A stretch of DNA of 64,000 nt from Mesorhizobium sp. ZC-5 (GCF_025753855.1 NZ_JAOWPT010000002.1:744001-808000); one strand, 5' to 3'; positions 1 to 11,800 are shown, counted from the stretch's first letter. Made by a program: numbers and translations. The notes: generated by a model not told the origin, from the letters alone.

Positions 1-2
1 TT

Positions 3-1148
3 CACCGGGCCTGGCTCGACAAGAGCGAGGCCGTGCTCGCGCTCGCCGACCGACTGAACCGCGACCCATTCCTGGGCGACAGCGTCCACCGCATGCTGAC
101 CAACGCCGCCTCGATCCGCGCCGCAGCCGAAATCCTGGTAGATGACAACGGGCTTGCGCCCGTCGACCGCCGGCGCTTCCTCTCGATCGTAGCCGGCGAC
201 GCGCACAAACTATCAGCAGCGGCAACGTCGCTGCTCGACTTCTTCGACAGTGCCCACATGCGCGTACGCTCGGCCACACCGGCCGAGCATGTCGACGCTT
301 TTGTCCTCGCCATCGACAACTATTTTCCGGTTCTTGAAGAACTGGCGGAAGGTTTCCTTGAATCCCGGCTCCCCGGCGAGACACCGGAAACCGCCGCTGA
401 AAGGCTGCTTCGCGCGCGCGGCCGGCATCGGCCTGAACCGCCTTTTGCCCAGACCGCCGAGGCGCGGCGCTTCGGCCTGCTGCGCGAGGCCTTGCGCGAC
501 GACGCCCGGGAAGCGACGAGAGAACTTGTCGAAACCCATCCTGCGCTCGTCTCCGAGGAATCCCGTGCGCTCGCCGCGTCCGCGCTCGACGCCTATGCCG
601 CCGCCGCCGTGCTGATGCCTTACGAGGCGTTCCTCGAGGCTGCCGGTCGGCACCGCTACGATCTCGACGCGCTGTCGCGGCTGTTCGGCGTGTCCTACGA
701 GCAGGCGGCGCACCGGCTGGCGACGCTGAGGCGTCCGGGCGCCGAGGGCGTGCGCTTCGCGTTCATGCGCTCCGATGCCTCGGGTTACGTCACCAAGCGG
801 CTGCCGCTGCCGCGCCTGCCGTTGCCGCGCTACGGCAACGCCTGCCCGCTATGGGCAATCCATGCCGCCTTCCAGATGCCGGGCGTGACCGCGCGAGGGT
901 TTGGCGAATTGCCGTCGGGCGAGCAGTTCCTGTTCTTTGCCCGCGCCGTCGAGAAGCGGCCGCCATCCGCCGCGTTGCCGCGACATCTCATGTCGGTGAT
1001 GCTCGTCTGCGCCGCCGCAGAGGCAGGACGGGTCGTCTATGGCGACGGCATCGACCGCACAACCGCCACGGTCCCTGTCGGCACGATCTGCCGGCTGTGC
1101 CCGCGCACCGGCTGCGGACACCGGCAGGAAGCGCCGCTGATCGCATAA
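3..1148 (+). CDS. ScfR-type short-chain fatty-acyl regulator, 5' end cut by window
   Basis: The reading frame is open at the left edge, so the N-terminus and any XRE helix-turn-helix lie outside the window. What remains (about 380 codons) has a central ImmA/IrrE-like segment containing LSRLFGVSYEQAAHRL and a C-terminal domain with a cysteine cluster (CRLCPRTGC) close to the stop, as in ScfR/RamB-like regulators of short-chain acyl-CoA metabolism. Family knowledge suggests it senses acyl-CoA and controls genes such as those of the glyoxylate or methylcitrate pathways; that role is inferred. It lies 82 bp upstream of a receiver gene and a symporter-kinase, an arrangement that fits carbon-source control. 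Confidence 0.75.
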   Translation, partial: HRAWLDKSEAVLALADRLNRDPFLGDSVHRMLTNAASIRAAAEILVDDNGLAPVDRRRFLSIVAGDAHKLSAAATSLLDFFDSAHMRVRSATPAEHVDAFVLAIDNYFPVLEELAEGFLESRLPGETPETAAERLLRARGRHRPEPPFAQTAEARRFGLLREALRDDAREATRELVETHPALVSEESRALAASALDAYAAAAVLMPYEAFLEAAGRHRYDLDALSRLFGVSYEQAAHRLATLRRPGAEGVRFAFMRSDASGYVTKRLPLPRLPLPRYGNACPLWAIHAAFQMPGVTARGFGELPSGEQFLFFARAVEKRPPSAALPRHLMSVMLVCAAAEAGRVVYGDGIDRTTATVPVGTICRLCPRTGCGHRQEAPLIA

Positions 1149-1230
1149 TTCAAAATGCCTATGGGTCATGCGGCGCGAGTTGTATAAGCTTGCGAAAAAG
1201 ACCAGAGACCGAGGGGGGGATCGGATCGAA

Positions 1231-1614
1231 ATGGCCAAGGCGCGCATACTCATTGTCGAGGATGAGCCCAATATCGTCGAATCGCTGAGTTTCATCCTCA
1301 GACGGGCTGGCTTCGAGGTCGACACGGTGACCGACGGCGCCGAGGCGCTCGACCGCGTCCGCCGGCAGGCCTTCGAAGTCCTCGTGCTCGACATCATGCT
1401 GCCCGGCATGAACGGGCTCGACGTGCTGAAGGCGATCCGCTCCGACCAGGCACTTTCATCCCTGCCGGTCATTGTTCTGACCGCCAAGGGTCAGGCCAAT
1501 GACCGGCGAACGGCAGAGGCGATCGGCGCCAACGCCTTCATCACCAAGCCTTTCTCGAACGCCGACGTGGTCGAGCGGGTTTCGCGGCTTGCGCAGGCCA
1601 ACGTCCCGCGATGA
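1231..1614 (+). CDS. Single-domain CheY-like response regulator
   Basis: This 127-aa protein is a receiver domain only. It opens with ILIVEDEPN (acidic pocket), has the phospho-acceptor Asp in LVLDIMLPG, the Thr in VLTAKG and the Lys in ITKPFSN. No output domain follows. The ATG at 1231 is preferred over a further-upstream frame because the run GAGGGGGGA lies about 10 bases before it. Its stop overlaps the next start (ATGA), so it is translated together with the small membrane protein and the symporter-kinase. It is probably the kinase's phospho-partner and would pass the signal on by protein contact. Confidence 0.85.
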   Translation: MAKARILIVEDEPNIVESLSFILRRAGFEVDTVTDGAEALDRVRRQAFEVLVLDIMLPGMNGLDVLKAIRSDQALSSLPVIVLTAKGQANDRRTAEAIGANAFITKPFSNADVVERVSRLAQANVPR

Positions 1615-1877
1615 GGCGCCCGTCGGCCGACGCCCGCGCCGCGCATGATGCCGCCAAGATTCTACCCATAGCGGCAGCCGTTCTGCTCCTGCCGCCTTTC
1701 ATCCTGGTGTTCGCCACTCCGGCCACCATCGCGGGAGTGCCGCTCATCGTCGTCTACGTGTTCGCTGCCTGGGCGGTCATCGTCCTGGCGGCCTGGCTGG
1801 TGGCGCGCCGCGTCGAACTCGACAGTCCGGACGGCCCCCCGGATGTCGGGGAGCCGCCGCCGGCGGACGCGCGCTGA
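1611..1877 (+). CDS. Small two-helix membrane protein of the kinase operon
   Basis: An 88-aa protein with two hydrophobic segments at roughly residues 18-38 and 42-65, followed by an acidic, proline-rich tail. It overlaps the receiver gene by 4 bases and its stop overlaps the start of the symporter-kinase (TGATG), so the three are almost certainly translated as a unit. It resembles the small membrane partners that precede sodium:solute symporters, for example the acetate permease type, and may help assemble the symporter-like domain. No enzymatic motif is visible. Confidence 0.7.
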   Translation: MRRPSADARAAHDAAKILPIAAAVLLLPPFILVFATPATIAGVPLIVVYVFAAWAVIVLAAWLVARRVELDSPDGPPDVGEPPPADAR

Positions 1878-4564
1878 TGCTGCACGTCAATCTCGTCGTC
1901 CTCGTCTGCCTGGCCTATGTCGCCATATTGTTCGGCGTCGCCTTCGCCGGCGACCGCAGGGCACGCAGGGACCCGAGCGGCTGGCTTTCCTCGCCGCTCA
2001 TCTACACGCTGTCGATCTCGATCTACTGCAGCTCGTGGACCTTTTTCGGCTCGGTCGGTTCGGCCGCCAAGAACGGGCTCGAGTTCCTGACCATCTATCT
2101 CGGGCCTACCATCGTGTTCGTTGGCTGGTGGCTCTTCCTGCGCAAGCTGATCACGATCGGGCGCATCCACCACACCACGTCGATTGCCGACTTCATCTCG
2201 GCGCGGTTCGGAAAGAGCCCCGCGCTCGGCGCGCTGATCACCATCCTGGCCCTTGTCGCCATCACCCCCTACATCGCCCTTCAGCTGAAGGCGATCACCG
2301 CGAGTTTCCAGGTCACGACCTATCCGGCCGGCGCCCTCGTGGCGGCCTCCCAGCGCCTGGAACCCGATTTCGCCGTCGCATTCTGGCTGGCGGCAGGCCT
2401 GTGTCTTTTCTCGATCATTTTCGGTGTGCGCAACATCGACGTCAACGAGCGCCACCACGGCGTGATCGCCGCCATCGCCGTCGAGGCCCTGGTCAAGCTC
2501 GTCGCTTTCCTGGCCGTCGGCATCTGGGTCTTCGTCGCGCTTTCGGGAACGCCCGAAGAGATGTTCCGCAACGCACCTGTCAGCCTGATCAATCCGGACC
2601 AGGGTTTTGGCGCGCGCTGGGTGGCGTTGTGCTTTCTTGCCGGTGCGGCCGCCATCTGCCTGCCTCGGCAGTTCCAGGTCACCGTCGTCGAGAATTCCAG
2701 CGATGAACAGATACGCACCGCTTCGTGGCTGTTTCCGCTTTATCTCCTCCTGATGAACCTGTTCGTGATCCCGATCGCGATGGCCGGCCTGAACTATTTG
2801 CCGGCAGGCTCCGATCCCGATCTTTTCGTACTGACCCTGCCGATGACCAATGGGCAGGAGACGATCGGCCTGCTCGCCTTCATCGGCGGCTTTTCGTCCG
2901 CCACGTCGATGGTTATCGTATCGTCGATCGCGCTGTCGACGATGATCTCCAATCACATCATCATGCCGCTGGCGATGCGCTTCTCGCTGGTGCCGACAGG
3001 CAGCGGTCAGAGCGCCCGAAAATTCATCCTGACCACCCGGCGCGTCAGCATCGTCTTCATCATCTTCCTCGGCTTCATCTACTTCTGGGTGAGCCGCACG
3101 TCCGACGCGCTGGCCTCGATCGGCCTGATCTCCTTTTGCGGCCTGATCCAGCCCCTGCCGAGCCTGGTCGCCGGGCTCTACTGGCATCGCGCCACGCACC
3201 GTGGCGCGCTTGCCGGGCTCGCCGCCGGTTTCCTCGTCTGGGGCTACACGCTGTTCCTGCCGAGCTTCGAGGGCGCCTTCCTCATGTCTGCGGACGTGAT
3301 CGCGAACGGTCCGTTTGGTCTGACATGGCTGAAACCCTATGCGCTGTTCGGGCACGACGCCTACGATCCGCTGGTCCATGCCTTGTTGTGGAGCATGACG
3401 GTGAACGTCGTGCTTCTGGTCGGGGTTTCGCTGCTGCGCGAGCCGACGCCACTCACCAGGTTCCAGGCGACGCTGTTCATCGACATCTTCCGGCGCCAGA
3501 CCGAGCGGGAACTGGGCGTCATTCGCCGCACCGCGCGCGTCTCGGAACTGCGCCAGATCGCCGACCGCATCCTCGGCCCGGTCGAGGCGGTCCAGCTGTT
3601 CGACCGGGGCGGGGCGGAGCGCACCGTCGTCGCCAGTGACCAGCTCATCACCCTGGTCGAGCAACGGCTGGCGGCCAACATCGGCGCAGCCTCGGCCCGT
3701 TCGCTGGTGTCGCAAGTCGTCACCAGCGAGACGATCGGCGTCGAGGAACTGAAGCGGCTGGCCGGCGAGGCGGAACAGATTCGCGCCTATTCCGCCGAAC
3801 TCGAGCGCAAGTCGCGGCAAGTCGAGGCGACGGCCGCCGAGCTAGCGCAAGCGAACCAGCGCTTGCGCGAGGTCGACACGCAGAAGGACGAGTTCCTGAG
3901 CCAGGTGAGCCACGAGGTGCGCACGCCGATGACTTCCATCCGCTCCTTCAGCGACATTCTGCTGAACAACCGCGATATCCATGAAACGGAGAAGTTGCGC
4001 TTCCTCGGCATCATCCAGAACGAGAGCCTGCGCCTGACCAGGCTGCTTGACGGCATTCTCGACCTCAACCGGATGGAGGGTGGAGAACCCGCATGGGAAG
4101 AGACGTCCTTCGACCCCGAAACGGCGCTTGATCAGGCCATCGAAAGCTGCGAGGCGCTGGCACGCGCGGCCGGCGTGGCCCTCAAACGGCCCGCCCGAGC
4201 GCGCAAGGCGCTGATCGTCGGCGACCGCGACCGCTTCGCGCAGGTTTTCATCAACCTCATCTCGAACGCCATCAAATACAACACCAACGCCGTGCCCGAG
4301 GTGATCGTGTCGTCAGCTCTGCGTAAGGGCGTCTACGAGGCACGCGTCGCCGACAACGGGCCGGGCATTCCGCACAACGAACGCGAGCGCATCTTCGTGA
4401 AGTTCGCGCGCGGCCCGGCACCGCGCCAGAGTGGCGCCGGCCTCGGGCTCGCCATCAGCCGGCAGATCATCGAGCGATTTGGAGGGCAGATCTACTGTGC
4501 GGATACGACGAAACCGGGGGCCGCTTTCGTTGTCCGGCTTCGGGCTCAAATCCTGCGTGCTTGA
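1877..4564 (+). CDS. Sodium:solute symporter-histidine kinase fusion (CbrA/CrbS-like)
   Basis: This 895-aa membrane protein fuses a symporter-like domain (about residues 1-530, roughly 13 hydrophobic helices, with GSAAKNGLEF in the N-terminal part) to a coiled linker and a histidine kinase. The H-box is FLSQVSHEVRTPMTSI (near residue 675), the N-box FINLISNAIKYN, the G1 box VADNGPGIP and the G2 box GAGLGLAIS. Such fusions sense transported or external carbon sources, as in CbrA and CrbS. Its operon begins with a receiver-only regulator, so phosphotransfer to that protein is likely. No fused receiver or Hpt domain is present. The ligand is unknown; acetate or another short acid is a guess from the ScfR neighbour. 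Confidence 0.88.
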   Translation: MLHVNLVVLVCLAYVAILFGVAFAGDRRARRDPSGWLSSPLIYTLSISIYCSSWTFFGSVGSAAKNGLEFLTIYLGPTIVFVGWWLFLRKLITIGRIHHTTSIADFISARFGKSPALGALITILALVAITPYIALQLKAITASFQVTTYPAGALVAASQRLEPDFAVAFWLAAGLCLFSIIFGVRNIDVNERHHGVIAAIAVEALVKLVAFLAVGIWVFVALSGTPEEMFRNAPVSLINPDQGFGARWVALCFLAGAAAICLPRQFQVTVVENSSDEQIRTASWLFPLYLLLMNLFVIPIAMAGLNYLPAGSDPDLFVLTLPMTNGQETIGLLAFIGGFSSATSMVIVSSIALSTMISNHIIMPLAMRFSLVPTGSGQSARKFILTTRRVSIVFIIFLGFIYFWVSRTSDALASIGLISFCGLIQPLPSLVAGLYWHRATHRGALAGLAAGFLVWGYTLFLPSFEGAFLMSADVIANGPFGLTWLKPYALFGHDAYDPLVHALLWSMTVNVVLLVGVSLLREPTPLTRFQATLFIDIFRRQTERELGVIRRTARVSELRQIADRILGPVEAVQLFDRGGAERTVVASDQLITLVEQRLAANIGAASARSLVSQVVTSETIGVEELKRLAGEAEQIRAYSAELERKSRQVEATAAELAQANQRLREVDTQKDEFLSQVSHEVRTPMTSIRSFSDILLNNRDIHETEKLRFLGIIQNESLRLTRLLDGILDLNRMEGGEPAWEETSFDPETALDQAIESCEALARAAGVALKRPARARKALIVGDRDRFAQVFINLISNAIKYNTNAVPEVIVSSALRKGVYEARVADNGPGIPHNERERIFVKFARGPAPRQSGAGLGLAISRQIIERFGGQIYCADTTKPGAAFVVRLRAQILRA

Positions 4565-4661
4565 AAAAGGCGTGCGGCACGGGGCCGCGCCGGGTCCGAG
4601 GATATGCCGGCGGGCGAAGGGCAACAGCGTCGGAATCTCCGCACCGTAGCAGTGCGCCGCA

Positions 4662-5720
4662 TCATGCGAAGTGTATCGGCTCCTGCATGGTCAGACGAGC
4701 CACGACCAATTCTCCCTCCTGCCCAACGGTCAGGCTGTGCCTCTGGGGAAAATGCAGCTGGAGCCGACGGCGGATGTTGGCGAGGCCAAGTCCCTTTCGA
4801 TCGCTGCCGGGGAGCATCTGGCCCTGATTGGCCACCGTCACCACGAGCTGGTCACGGTCGAGCATCGCCCGCACCTCGATGCGAAGCCGCGAGGGCGTTG
4901 AAAGTCGGAGCCCATGCTTCACGGCGTTCTCGACCAATCCCTGGAGGATCAGATGCGGCACCTGGAAGCGTCCGGCCTGCTCATCCATGGTGACGGTAAA
5001 TTCGATAAGGCGATCATAGCGAAGTTGCTGGATGCGCAGATAAGCTGAAACGGCCTCGATCTCCTCGGCTAACAAGGAAACCGGTGGTCCCTGACGGTCG
5101 AGAAGATAGCGCAGATAACCGGCGATCCGGTGCGTCATCTCGAGCGCGATGTCCGGCCTGTCATGGATGTCGGCGGTGACGGCAGTCAGGGCATTGAACA
5201 GGAAGTGGGGATCGAGCTGTGTGCGCAGCTGTTGAAGCTCGGCCCGTACCGCGGTCGACTGCGCCTCGCGCCCGCGTTCGCGTTCGGCGCGCGCCGCGTA
5301 ATCCGTGGTGAGCCAGAGATAGGCCAACGACCAGCCGAGGAAGATCGCGGTGTAGTAGATGAGGGGGATTAGAGACCAGTATACGGTGGGCTGGTCTTCC
5401 GCCCCGATGAGAACATGCACCAATATCGTACGCGAAACCGCCAGTTGCAGCAGGCCGCCGGCGAATGCCAGGACAACAGTCAACGGCACCACCTTCACCG
5501 CGGATACGGGCCAGACGAGCCAGTGTCGGGCCGCCAGGTGGACGCCGCAGGTGAGTAGAAACCCAGACGTATCCAGAATTGCCGTCATGACGACGGCTTG
5601 GCGCCAGTCACCGAAGAAGGCTAGCCGCGCGAAGATTCCGAAACAGGCGATGAGACCCCAACCGGCAAGGTTGGCACGCCAGAATGTCGCGACCAGCGAC
5701 GGATGAGGGCCTTGCGGCAT
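4662..5720 (-). CDS. LytS/YpdA-type sensor histidine kinase, orphan
   Basis: A 352-aa protein with four to five hydrophobic helices in the first 150 residues, then a His_kinase (PF06580-type) domain. The phospho-acceptor region reads LRTQLDPHFLFNALTAV, and a short ATPase domain follows with LVENAVKHG and GLGLANIRRRL. Kinases of this type normally pair with a LytTR response regulator encoded next door, but neither neighbour is one: downstream is the convergent symporter-kinase and upstream the autotransporter. It is therefore an orphan within this window. An AGGA lies 12-15 bases before the ATG. Confidence 0.85.
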   Translation of the reverse strand: MPQGPHPSLVATFWRANLAGWGLIACFGIFARLAFFGDWRQAVVMTAILDTSGFLLTCGVHLAARHWLVWPVSAVKVVPLTVVLAFAGGLLQLAVSRTILVHVLIGAEDQPTVYWSLIPLIYYTAIFLGWSLAYLWLTTDYAARAERERGREAQSTAVRAELQQLRTQLDPHFLFNALTAVTADIHDRPDIALEMTHRIAGYLRYLLDRQGPPVSLLAEEIEAVSAYLRIQQLRYDRLIEFTVTMDEQAGRFQVPHLILQGLVENAVKHGLRLSTPSRLRIEVRAMLDRDQLVVTVANQGQMLPGSDRKGLGLANIRRRLQLHFPQRHSLTVGQEGELVVARLTMQEPIHFA

Positions 5721-5861
5721 TTAGTATGTCCTGAGCGCTGGACTGCTGAATACCCACCGGCACCCAGGATGCGCGCTATCATCCCATAGAGTGCGATCGG
5801 GGCCGACTGGCCAACTCATCCTGCCCCGTTGCAGTCAGCCCCCACGCCGGACCTGCCTGGC

Positions 5862-8800
5862 TCAAAAGCCGATAGACAGGCGCAGCGATCCCGTCTGGCG
5901 CGTCGTGTCGCTGGAGAAAGCGGCCTCATATTCGGCGCGCAGGCTTACCGTGTTCGACGACGAGGCGAGGTTCAGTCCGGCACCTACACGGCCGTAGAAA
6001 TTGTCGACCGGCAGCATGGTGGTGAAACCCGCGGCGCCGGCAGGGGCAGCCGCCAGCCGGGCGTCGCTGGACCATTGATCGACGCTGGAAACCGTCAGGC
6101 CCACCCGGGCATAGCCGTTCAGCGTATAGGTATCATTGAGGTCGAACCGGGTACCTAGCTCCAGGGTTGGCGAGGCCAGCGCCGCCCATTGCGAGCTTCC
6201 GGCGATCCGCCGATCAAGCAATTCTGCACCATTCTCCACATAGCCGCCGGCATCGGTGTAGATGAGGTCGAGATCCACATAGGGCTTCAGGTAGGATTGG
6301 TCGAACGGCTGCAGATAGGCCGCGCGCAAACGCCCGCCGAAGCCGTAGACGTCCTGATTGCCCCTGGAGATGCCTCCCAAAGTGCCGAAGCCGACGCCGC
6401 GGCGGCTGTCGAAGCTGCCGATGCTGCCATTAAGCGCCGCGCCGAACTGCCAGTTGCCGATATCGTGCCGCAGGCTGAGGCCGGCCGAGAAGATCTGGCC
6501 GTCGATGTCGAGCTGCTGTTCGGATGCGGAAATATCGCTGCTCTCATAAGAGCCCGCCACGCCGAGGAACCAGTCGGGCGCGATCTCCTTCTGGCCGCCC
6601 AGCGCGTAAGTGTAGACGGTGTCGCTGTAGCCGCCGGCACCGCCGATGGAACCCTGGTCCAAATACTGGCCTCCGACCTGCGCCCACGCGCATTCGTCCT
6701 GTTGGGTCCACGCACCGCCGATCTGGAATGCAGGGCAGCCCATTGTACGATCGAGGCGCTGCTGGGTCAGCGCGATGTTCTGAGCTGCCGGCGCGTTGGC
6801 AATGTCGGCGCGCAGGCTCGACAGCCCCTGGCGATAGGAGCCGGGATCACTGTCGGCCAGAGCCGCGAACAGCGGCCCGAACAGGCCTCCGCCGGCGTCC
6901 CAGATGCCTTGGAGATAGTTGGCGGCTTCGGATTGCCGCATGTCCAACCCAAGATCGGCGCGGGTGAAGTCCGCCTTCGCCGAGATCTCATAGCTGTTAC
7001 CACTGGCACGCGAAACCATGAAGTCAAACATGTTGACCCGGCTGCCCTGCAGGGTGCCGCTCACATTGCCCTCAACATCCAGGAAACGGAGCGAGCGCGG
7101 CAGCAGGGTCAGCGCCGAAACTTTGACCTGGCCGTCGAGCGTGGCGTCGCCCTCGATCGTCAGACGATCCGCCTTACCCGCCGCGAAGTCTGCGTCCACC
7201 TGGAGGATGCCCGCATCGGATTGGGTGAAGTTTCCGGTCAGTTGGGTCTCGCCGATGCCATCGCGGCTGACCACCATACGCCCGGAATTGACGACGTCGG
7301 CCTGGATATAGTTCGACTGCAGGGTGTTGTAGCTGTTGTTGTACACCGTGCCGGCATAGCCGTGATCGGCATTGTCGAGGAGGATGTCGCCGGTAATGGT
7401 GCCGTAATTGTAGATGTCGAGCGTGCTGCCATAGTCCGACGACCGGTCGCCTTCAAAGCGGATCGCCACGCCGGAATCGGCGCTGACGAGGCCGCCCGAC
7501 GCGACGGTGAGTACGTTGCCGCGTCCACCGGCCACGGTGACGCCGGTGCCGGTGTCATTGCCGCCGACGACCGTGCCATGCACGTCGACCTGCACGTTTC
7601 CGTTGCCGCTCGGCCCCTGGCTCTGGGCAAAGATGCCATGTGATCCCACGCCCGCGGCAATCAGCGTGCCGCTCTGGGTCACGCTGACATCACCGCCCGC
7701 GCCCGAGCTGCCGACCCCGGTCGAGCCGGCAAAGGAACCGCCGCTGTCGCCGCCGAGGCCACCGCCGCCGCCGACCGACTGCGCGAAGATGCCGTGTGCG
7801 TATTGCCCAGTAGCCTGGATGGCGCCGTCGAAGGCCACCGCCACCGTACCGCCGCTGCCGGAGGCGGCGCCGCCGCGATCGGCGCCGAAGGTCAGCGGCC
7901 CGTCGCTGACATCGCCGGCGAGACCGCCGCCGCCGCCCACCGACTGGGCGAGAATGCCATAGGCGCCGGCGCCGCCGGTGGTGATGGAGGAGCCTGCGAC
8001 CGGCGCGACCGTCACATTGCCACCGTCACCGGAGACGCTCCCGCTGCCGCCCAGGGACAAGGAGAGGATGTTGCCGCGGTCGCCGGCGATGCCGATGCCG
8101 CCGCCGCCGCCGACCGACTGCGCGACGATGCCGTGCGCGCGCCGGCCATAGGTTGCTGCCTCGAAGCCTGAAGTGATCGAGACGTCGCCGCCATCGCCGC
8201 CGGCTCCGCCGCCGCCGCCGACCGCGAGCGCCAGCGAAACGCCGAGCTGGTTGTCGACGTCACTGGAGCTGCCCTGGCCGGCGACGCCGCCGCCGCCGCC
8301 GACCGACTGGGCGATCAGGCCGACTGCATCGGCGCCGTGGGTCGTCACCTTCAGCCAGCCGTCGGTTGATACCGCGCCGCCCTTGTTGCCGTCGCCGGAG
8401 TCGCCGCCTGCATAGGCGCCGACGACGATGCGCCCGCTGGCGCTCGATGAGCCGTCGCCGCCGAGGCCTCCGCCACCGCCGATGGACTGGAGCACGACGC
8501 CGTGCGCCTGGCGGCCGCCGGTTTCGATCGAATCGGCGTTGTTGCCGTCGAAATTCGCCGACACGTTGCCGCCGGTACCACCCGACCCGCCATCGCCGCC
8601 CACCACCAGGTTGAGTTCGCCGGTGGTCTTGGCGTCCGTCACCGTCGAGGTGCCGCCCAGGCCGCCGCCGCCGCCCACCGACTGGGCGAGGATGCCAATG
8701 GCGCGATGGCCGGCGGTGGCGATCGAGCCGCTATGAGTCAGTTCCACCTCCCCGCCATTGCCGCCCTCGCCACCAGTTCCGCCGACGCTGAGGGTGAGGT

Positions 8801-11800
8801 CGTAATTCTGCCAGATGACGTCGAGCGCCGAGAGGATGTTGCTGCCGGCAATGGCGTTGCCCACGACCGAACCGCCGATGCCGCCGCCGCCGCCGACCGA
8901 TTGCGCGACCACGCCGATCGAGCCGGCTCCGAAGGTCTCGATCGCACCGGCGGTACTGACGCTGGTCTTGCCGCCGTCGCCGCCGCCACCACCCGTCAGG
9001 CCGACCGACAAGGTTTCCGATGCGGAGATGGTGAAGGTTTCGCCGGCGCCACCTTTCTCGGTCGCACCGACCGTCACGCCGGTCGAAGTGCCGCCCCCGC
9101 CGCCGATCGATTGTGCGATGATGCCATAAGCGTGCTGGCCACTCGTCGAGATCAATGTTCCGGCGTCGGTCGCGACGCTGACGCCGCCGCCATCGCCGCC
9201 ATCTCCGCCAAAGCCACCGATTCCTACCTTCCCGGTGATGGCCGAGAAGCCGAACGAGCCGGACGCCTTCGCCTTGGCGACGCCCGCCGCGCCGCCGCCG
9301 CCGCCGACAGACTGGGCGATGATGGCATGCGCGTCGCCGCCATTGGTCACGATCTGGCCGGCATCGCGCAAGTTCACCGCCACCTCGGCGCCATCGCCGC
9401 CGCCGCCGCCGAACCCGCCTACGGCTGCCGAAACATCGCCCGCAAAAACGCCGCCGCCGGCACCAGACGTCATGGCATACGTCCACGCATTTTTCGCGTA
9501 ACCGCCGCCGCCGCCGATCGACTGCGCGAGAATGCCGTGCGAGCCGTCGCCGTTGGTCGCGACCACCGTGGAACCGCGCAGATCGGCGGTGACATTGTCA
9601 CCATTGCCGCCGTCCCCGCCAGTGCCACCGACGGCGGCAGCCCCCGCGACGGCGATCGGCAGGTAGACCGGGATCACCTGAGCGATCGTCGCTTGCATGG
9701 CGCGCCCGCCGATGCCACCGCCACCGCCAACCGACTGCGCCAGAATGCCGACCGCGTCTGAGACTGTCGACGGATCCGACGCCTGGCCGGTGAAGACAGA
9801 ACTGTTCGTGAGATCGATGGTGACGGTGTCCGCATCGCCACCCTTACCGCCGAGACCGCCGATCGCGGCTCCGTAGGAGAACACGAGATTGGCATCGGCG
9901 CCGTAGGCCGAGCCGCCGACACCGCCGCCGCCGCCGATCGACTGGGCGGCGATGCCGATGGAATCCTCGGCATGGGTGGTGATCGACAGATCGTCGAAGC
10001 GCACGCGCACATCGTCCCCGCCGCTGCCATCGCCGCTCTCGCCGCCGATTTGGAACGACACAAACTCGAACACGCCGGCGCCCACCGCATTGCCGCCGCT
10101 GCCGCCGCCGCCGCCGATGGATTGCGCCAGGATTCCGTAGGAATGCTCGCCCCACGTCTCGATATCCAGCGCGCCGAGTCCGCCGCCTGTGTCTGGATCG
10201 ACATTGCCGACATCGACATCGCTGCTCTCGCCGCTCGCGCCGCCCTGTCCACCAACGCCGACATTGGGAATGACGACGCTGAAGTCGAGTGCGAAGCCGC
10301 CATCGCCACCGCCGCCGCCGATCGACTGGGCGGTGATGCCGTTGGCCCAGGCACCGGAAGTGCCGATGTAGCCAGCCGCACCGACCGTCACCGCTCCGGC
10401 GTCGCCGCCGTCGCCGCCGCTGCCGCCGACCGACCAGATGCCGAGCGTGTTGGCGGCGGTGCCGCCGCCGCCGCCCATCGACTGGGCAAGGATGCCGGTC
10501 GCCGCGTCTCCCGTGGTCTGGATGGTGCCGGTGCTTCCCACCGTCACCAGGTTAGCCGTTCCCGCGCCACCGCCCGAGCCGCCGATGGTGATCTTTCCGC
10601 CGCCGAGAGTTCCCGCAGTTCCACCGCCGCCGCTGATGGACTGGGCAACGATGCCCTTGGAGCCCATGCCCCAGGTGAGGATGGTTCCCGCATTGCGGAC
10701 ATCCGTGCGGCCGGCGTTGCCACCATTGCCGCCGTCACCGCCCAGTTCCAGCAGGATGCCGGACGGCACGTCGCCGGTTCCGCCGGCGCCGGCGATCGAC
10801 TGCGCGACGATGCCGTGAGAATCATCGCCAAAGGTTTGCAGCAAGCCGGCATTGGTTGCGGACACATCGCTGCCGTCGCCGCCGCGCCCGCCCTTGCCGG
10901 CCTCGCCGCCGAGGATCGCGACGAAATCACCGCCGTCACCACCGCTGCCGCCAACCGACTGGACAACGACCGCCGTACTGGTGTCGCCGGACGTGGTGAT
11001 CTCGGTGTCGCTGCCGGACGAGAAGGTCACGCTCCCTCCGTCGCCACCATAACCGCCGCCACCAGTGGTGCCGACCAGAGCCGTGTCGTTGCCACCATCG
11101 CCACCGGCGCCGCCGATCGACTGGGCGAGCACGCCATAGCCGGCCGCACCGCTGGTCTTGACGGCGGCCTGATCCGCCATCGTCACCGCGACCGCGCCGC
11201 CCTTGCCGCCGTCACCACCCGAACTGTCGTGGGACCCGTCTTCGCCATCACCGCCGTCGCCGCCCTTGCTGCGGACAATGGCGCCGGCGATGTTAGCGCC
11301 CTGCGTGTCGATATGGCTGCTGCCGTAAAGGTCCACCCGCGTGACGCCTTCATCGCCACCAGTCGTGTCGCCGGCATTGGCGCCGTCACCGCCTTTGTCG
11401 TTCCCAGGCGCCCCCCCGCCGTCGCCGCCCTTGCTGACAGCGACGATGCCGCCCGAGTCTCCCTGGACGTCGCTCGATGCGTGAACCGTGATATTGCCGG
11501 ACGATCCGATCTGGACCTGGTAACCCGCCTGGCCGTCGCCGCCGGCATTGCTGTTGTCGTCGGAGTGGCGGCCATCGCCGCCCTCGCTAAAACCATAAAT
11601 GCCGCGCACGCCGTTTTGGGTGCTGTCATCGCCGGACCAATATACGCCGATGGTGCCGTCATTGGTGATGGAGATATTGCCGCCAGTGCCACCCTGGCCG
11701 TTGTCCTTGCCGCCTTCGTTGCCGCGGGCCTCGACGCCGATACCCCAGGCGAAGCCGCGCCCACTCAGATAGCTGGAACTGGTGCCGAGTTGGACAATGC

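Noticed and set aside
1754-3820. A 688-codon minus-strand frame across the symporter-kinase
   Set aside because: Antisense to a well-supported conserved gene; composition (Arg, Gln, Asp, Gly) is that of a shadow frame.
7600-11130. Regularly spaced repeats that might look like a CRISPR array
   Set aside because: The repeats are protein-coding, imperfect, spaced 165-215 bases and lie in one open frame; no cas genes are present.
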